NCBI GenBank assembly: GCA_937927415.1
Contig: CALBDS010000019.1
Location: 1-24,492 of the forward strand
Direction of reading: 5' to 3'
From: an uncultured Rhodospirillaceae bacterium
Lineage (GTDB): Bacteria; Pseudomonadota; Alphaproteobacteria; Azospirillales; Azospirillaceae
Length of the DNA: 24,492 nucleotides
Under the pieces are notes generated by a model. It was not told the origin of the DNA and ran no database searches. It saw nothing but the letters and a program-made list of their open reading frames with translations. Shown piece after piece: positions 23,006 through 24,492 of the stretch. Position 1 is the stretch's first letter. Each line of letters opens with the position of its first letter. The position numbers were made by a program, and so were the translations under genes.

Positions 23006-24462
23006 GCGCCCGGCTGCATATCGCAGCCGGACAGCAGTACCCCCATACCCCCGTAAATGTTGACATTGTTGGCAAGTCCGTCGCGCTTCCGGGATTCGCG
23101 ACGCGACCACGGCAGCCTGCACAGCCGACGCTCCGACGTGAATCCCGGAAGCGCCTCAACACCAGAATCCGACGCGCCCCGGCGGCGCCCGATCCGTGGG
23201 CTGGATGGGAGCGGGTTCCGGTCGCGACGGCCGATCCGCCGCCGCGACCGACACCACCACCTGCTGCCCCGGCCGACGGCCGCCTCGACATGTTGGGGCG
23301 TCTGCCGGAGGCGTGGCGGAAGCAGGTGCTCGCTATCTGCGGCGGAACGGGCGAAGAGGACATCGACGCGCTGGCGTGGGCCGTGGCGCCACGGCCGGGC
23401 AGGCCGGAGGCCCTGCGGACGCTGGACTCCATCATCAGCCGTGCCGGCCGGCTGACCCCGGCCGTCGCGCAATACATGGACGTCCTGGCCGATGCCGTCG
23501 CCGACCACCGCGCCGTCCTCGCGGCCTGGGACGCAGCGCGGCCCATGGCGGTGGTAGCCGAGGCAGCCGCAACACGCGCTGCGCGACTCCGGCACGTAGA
23601 CCCCGGTGCGCTCCGACTGCTCGACGCCGATGAAGATGGGCTGACAACCGAGGCGCAGCGTCTTGTGGACGCCGCGCTGGCCCGGCATCGACTGGTGGCC
23701 GCACGCGCCGCCGGGACTGGGGACCGGGCGGACGCCGACGCCGAGGACACCACGGCACGAGACGCCGTCCACCCGCGCGAGCGGGACATCGCCTCGCAGC
23801 GCCGCAGGCTCCGCCGCCAAGTGGGCCGGGCAGATGGGCACGCGGCCGGAGTGCTCGGGCTGGTAGGAGGCCGTCCGGAGATCGGCATGCCCGCGTACGC
23901 GACCGACTGGAGTCTCGATCGCTGGCGCGCGGTGCAGGGCCGGACGGCCGCCTACCTCGCGACCCGCGAGGCCGTCGCGCCGGATGGACGCACCATCCCC
24001 CTCGCGGAGATCGCTGAACGGGCACGGACCAGCACCGCCACGTCGTGGTATGCGATGGTCCTCAGGATGGGCGAGCACGCCCGGCGGCAGGCGCATGTCC
24101 CGCTCATGATCACAGCTACCCTGCCGCCGCGGTGGCACTTGCACCCACGGCACGGCGACAGAACACGAAGCGATCCTGCGCTGTCGCCGACGGCGGCGGC
24201 ACGGGAGATGTCACGACGTCTTCACGCTGCGCTCTGCCTCGCCCGGTCACGCGGCACCAGCCCCTACGGGGTGCGGGTGATCGAGCCGCACACCGACGGG
24301 TGCCCCCATGCCCACCTGCTGCTATGGCTCCCGCCCGAGCAGGCGGAGGCGCTGGAGGCCGCCTTCCGCCGCCACTTCCCACCTGACGGCGGCGCAGCCG
24401 AGGCCGCACTGCAGGTGCGGCGAATCGACGAACGGCGGGTCGTGTCCCATCGCGTGGTGTAG
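23002..24462 (+). CDS. Phage gpA-family (HUH) replication endonuclease, apparently truncated
   Basis: A 486-codon ORF. Residues from about 97 (MLGRLPEAWRKQVL) to 455 follow the gpA layout (phage P2 A-type rolling-circle initiator): helical region, RRRLRRQVGRADGHAAGVLG, a segment ending YAMVLRMGEHAR, motif I ITATLPPRWHLHP (about 369-381), then YGVRVIEPHTDG and the HUH motif PHAHLLLW with His436 and His438. The catalytic tyrosine pair normally follows 50-70 residues later in a 'GYIAKY'-like segment. Here the frame ends at TAG after RRIDERRVVSHRVV without it. The first 90 or so residues are poorly conserved-looking, so the GTG start is uncertain. Probably a pseudogene or an altered Rep. Confidence 0.72.
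   Translation: MSARLHIAAGQQYPHTPVNVDIVGKSVALPGFATRPRQPAQPTLRRESRKRLNTRIRRAPAAPDPWAGWERVPVATADPPPRPTPPPAAPADGRLDMLGRLPEAWRKQVLAICGGTGEEDIDALAWAVAPRPGRPEALRTLDSIISRAGRLTPAVAQYMDVLADAVADHRAVLAAWDAARPMAVVAEAAATRAARLRHVDPGALRLLDADEDGLTTEAQRLVDAALARHRLVAARAAGTGDRADADAEDTTARDAVHPRERDIASQRRRLRRQVGRADGHAAGVLGLVGGRPEIGMPAYATDWSLDRWRAVQGRTAAYLATREAVAPDGRTIPLAEIAERARTSTATSWYAMVLRMGEHARRQAHVPLMITATLPPRWHLHPRHGDRTRSDPALSPTAAAREMSRRLHAALCLARSRGTSPYGVRVIEPHTDGCPHAHLLLWLPPEQAEALEAAFRRHFPPDGGAAEAALQVRRIDERRVVSHRVV
23083..23154. repeat. 15-bp inverted repeat inside the 5' end of the gpA-like gene
   Basis: GCGCTTCCGGGATTC (23083-23097) and its perfect complement GAATCCCGGAAGCGC (23140-23154) are separated by 42 bases. 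In P2 the nicking origin lies inside gene A, so an origin role is conceivable. A transposable-element scar or regulatory stem is an alternative. Confidence 0.6.
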
Positions 24463-24492
24463 GAGCTGTGGATAACCGGCCCGCCGAAGCGC

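Noticed and set aside
22968..24153. Minus-strand frames opposite the gpA-like gene
   Set aside because: Repetitive Arg/Ser or Gly-rich translations with no motif, whereas the plus strand shows HUH motifs.

Overview
The window is high-GC DNA with tightly packed, often 4-nt-overlapping genes. The proteins resemble those of Rhodospirillales-type alphaproteobacteria (Azospirillum-like). That affiliation is an inference from protein style and a tRNA-Gln type, not from a marker gene. There is no rRNA, CRISPR array or recognisable transposase. Most of the window reads as the right-hand end of an integrative and conjugative element (ICE) abutting a second, phage-like integrated element.

Layout. (1) 1-5436, + strand: the 3' part of a trb-type mating-pair-formation operon in the order trbE (C-terminal end only), trbJ, trbK-like, trbL, trbF, trbG, trbI; no trbH is seen. 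(2) 5498-9905: a chromate-resistance block. chrB, chrA and an MFS transporter run on the - strand, diverging from chrC (Fe/Mn-superoxide-dismutase-like) on the + strand. (3) 9963-14293, - strand: a nickel/cobalt-type block read as CsoR/RcnR-family sensor, NicO/RcnA exporter, PCuAC-type periplasmic copper chaperone, His-tailed MFS transporter and FemAB-like aminoacyltransferase. (4) 14488-17302, + strand, diverging from the sensor: His-rich exported protein, HupE/UreJ-type membrane protein, membrane-anchored protein, YqaA-like membrane protein and FliL-like exported protein. (5) 17422-19152, +: YchJ-type SEC-C protein, YkgJ-type cysteine-cluster protein and a second CsoR/RcnR-family sensor. (6) 19357-20646, -: tyrosine integrase 1. 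(7) 20836-20883: the 3' half of a tRNA-Gln(CTG) gene, read as an attachment site. (8) 20990-24462, +: tyrosine integrase 2, a short leader ORF, and a replication endonuclease of the phage gpA (HUH) family that stops just after the HUH motif.

How it fits together. The trb operon would supply mating machinery, integrase 1 would integrate or excise at tRNA-Gln, and the chromate and Ni/Co genes are cargo. Regulation of the Ni/Co block is readable in the sequence. Two G/C-tract inverted repeats lie in two divergent promoters between the sensor gene and the His-rich/HupE operon. A related, longer repeat covers the ribosome-binding site of the second sensor gene. The tRNA-Gln 3' half between two unrelated integrases suggests two elements stacked at one site. 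The most noteworthy points are this tandem junction, the operator family, an internal translation start in chrB, the altered active-site surroundings of ChrC, and the truncated gpA gene with its coupled leader ORF and nearby long inverted repeats.
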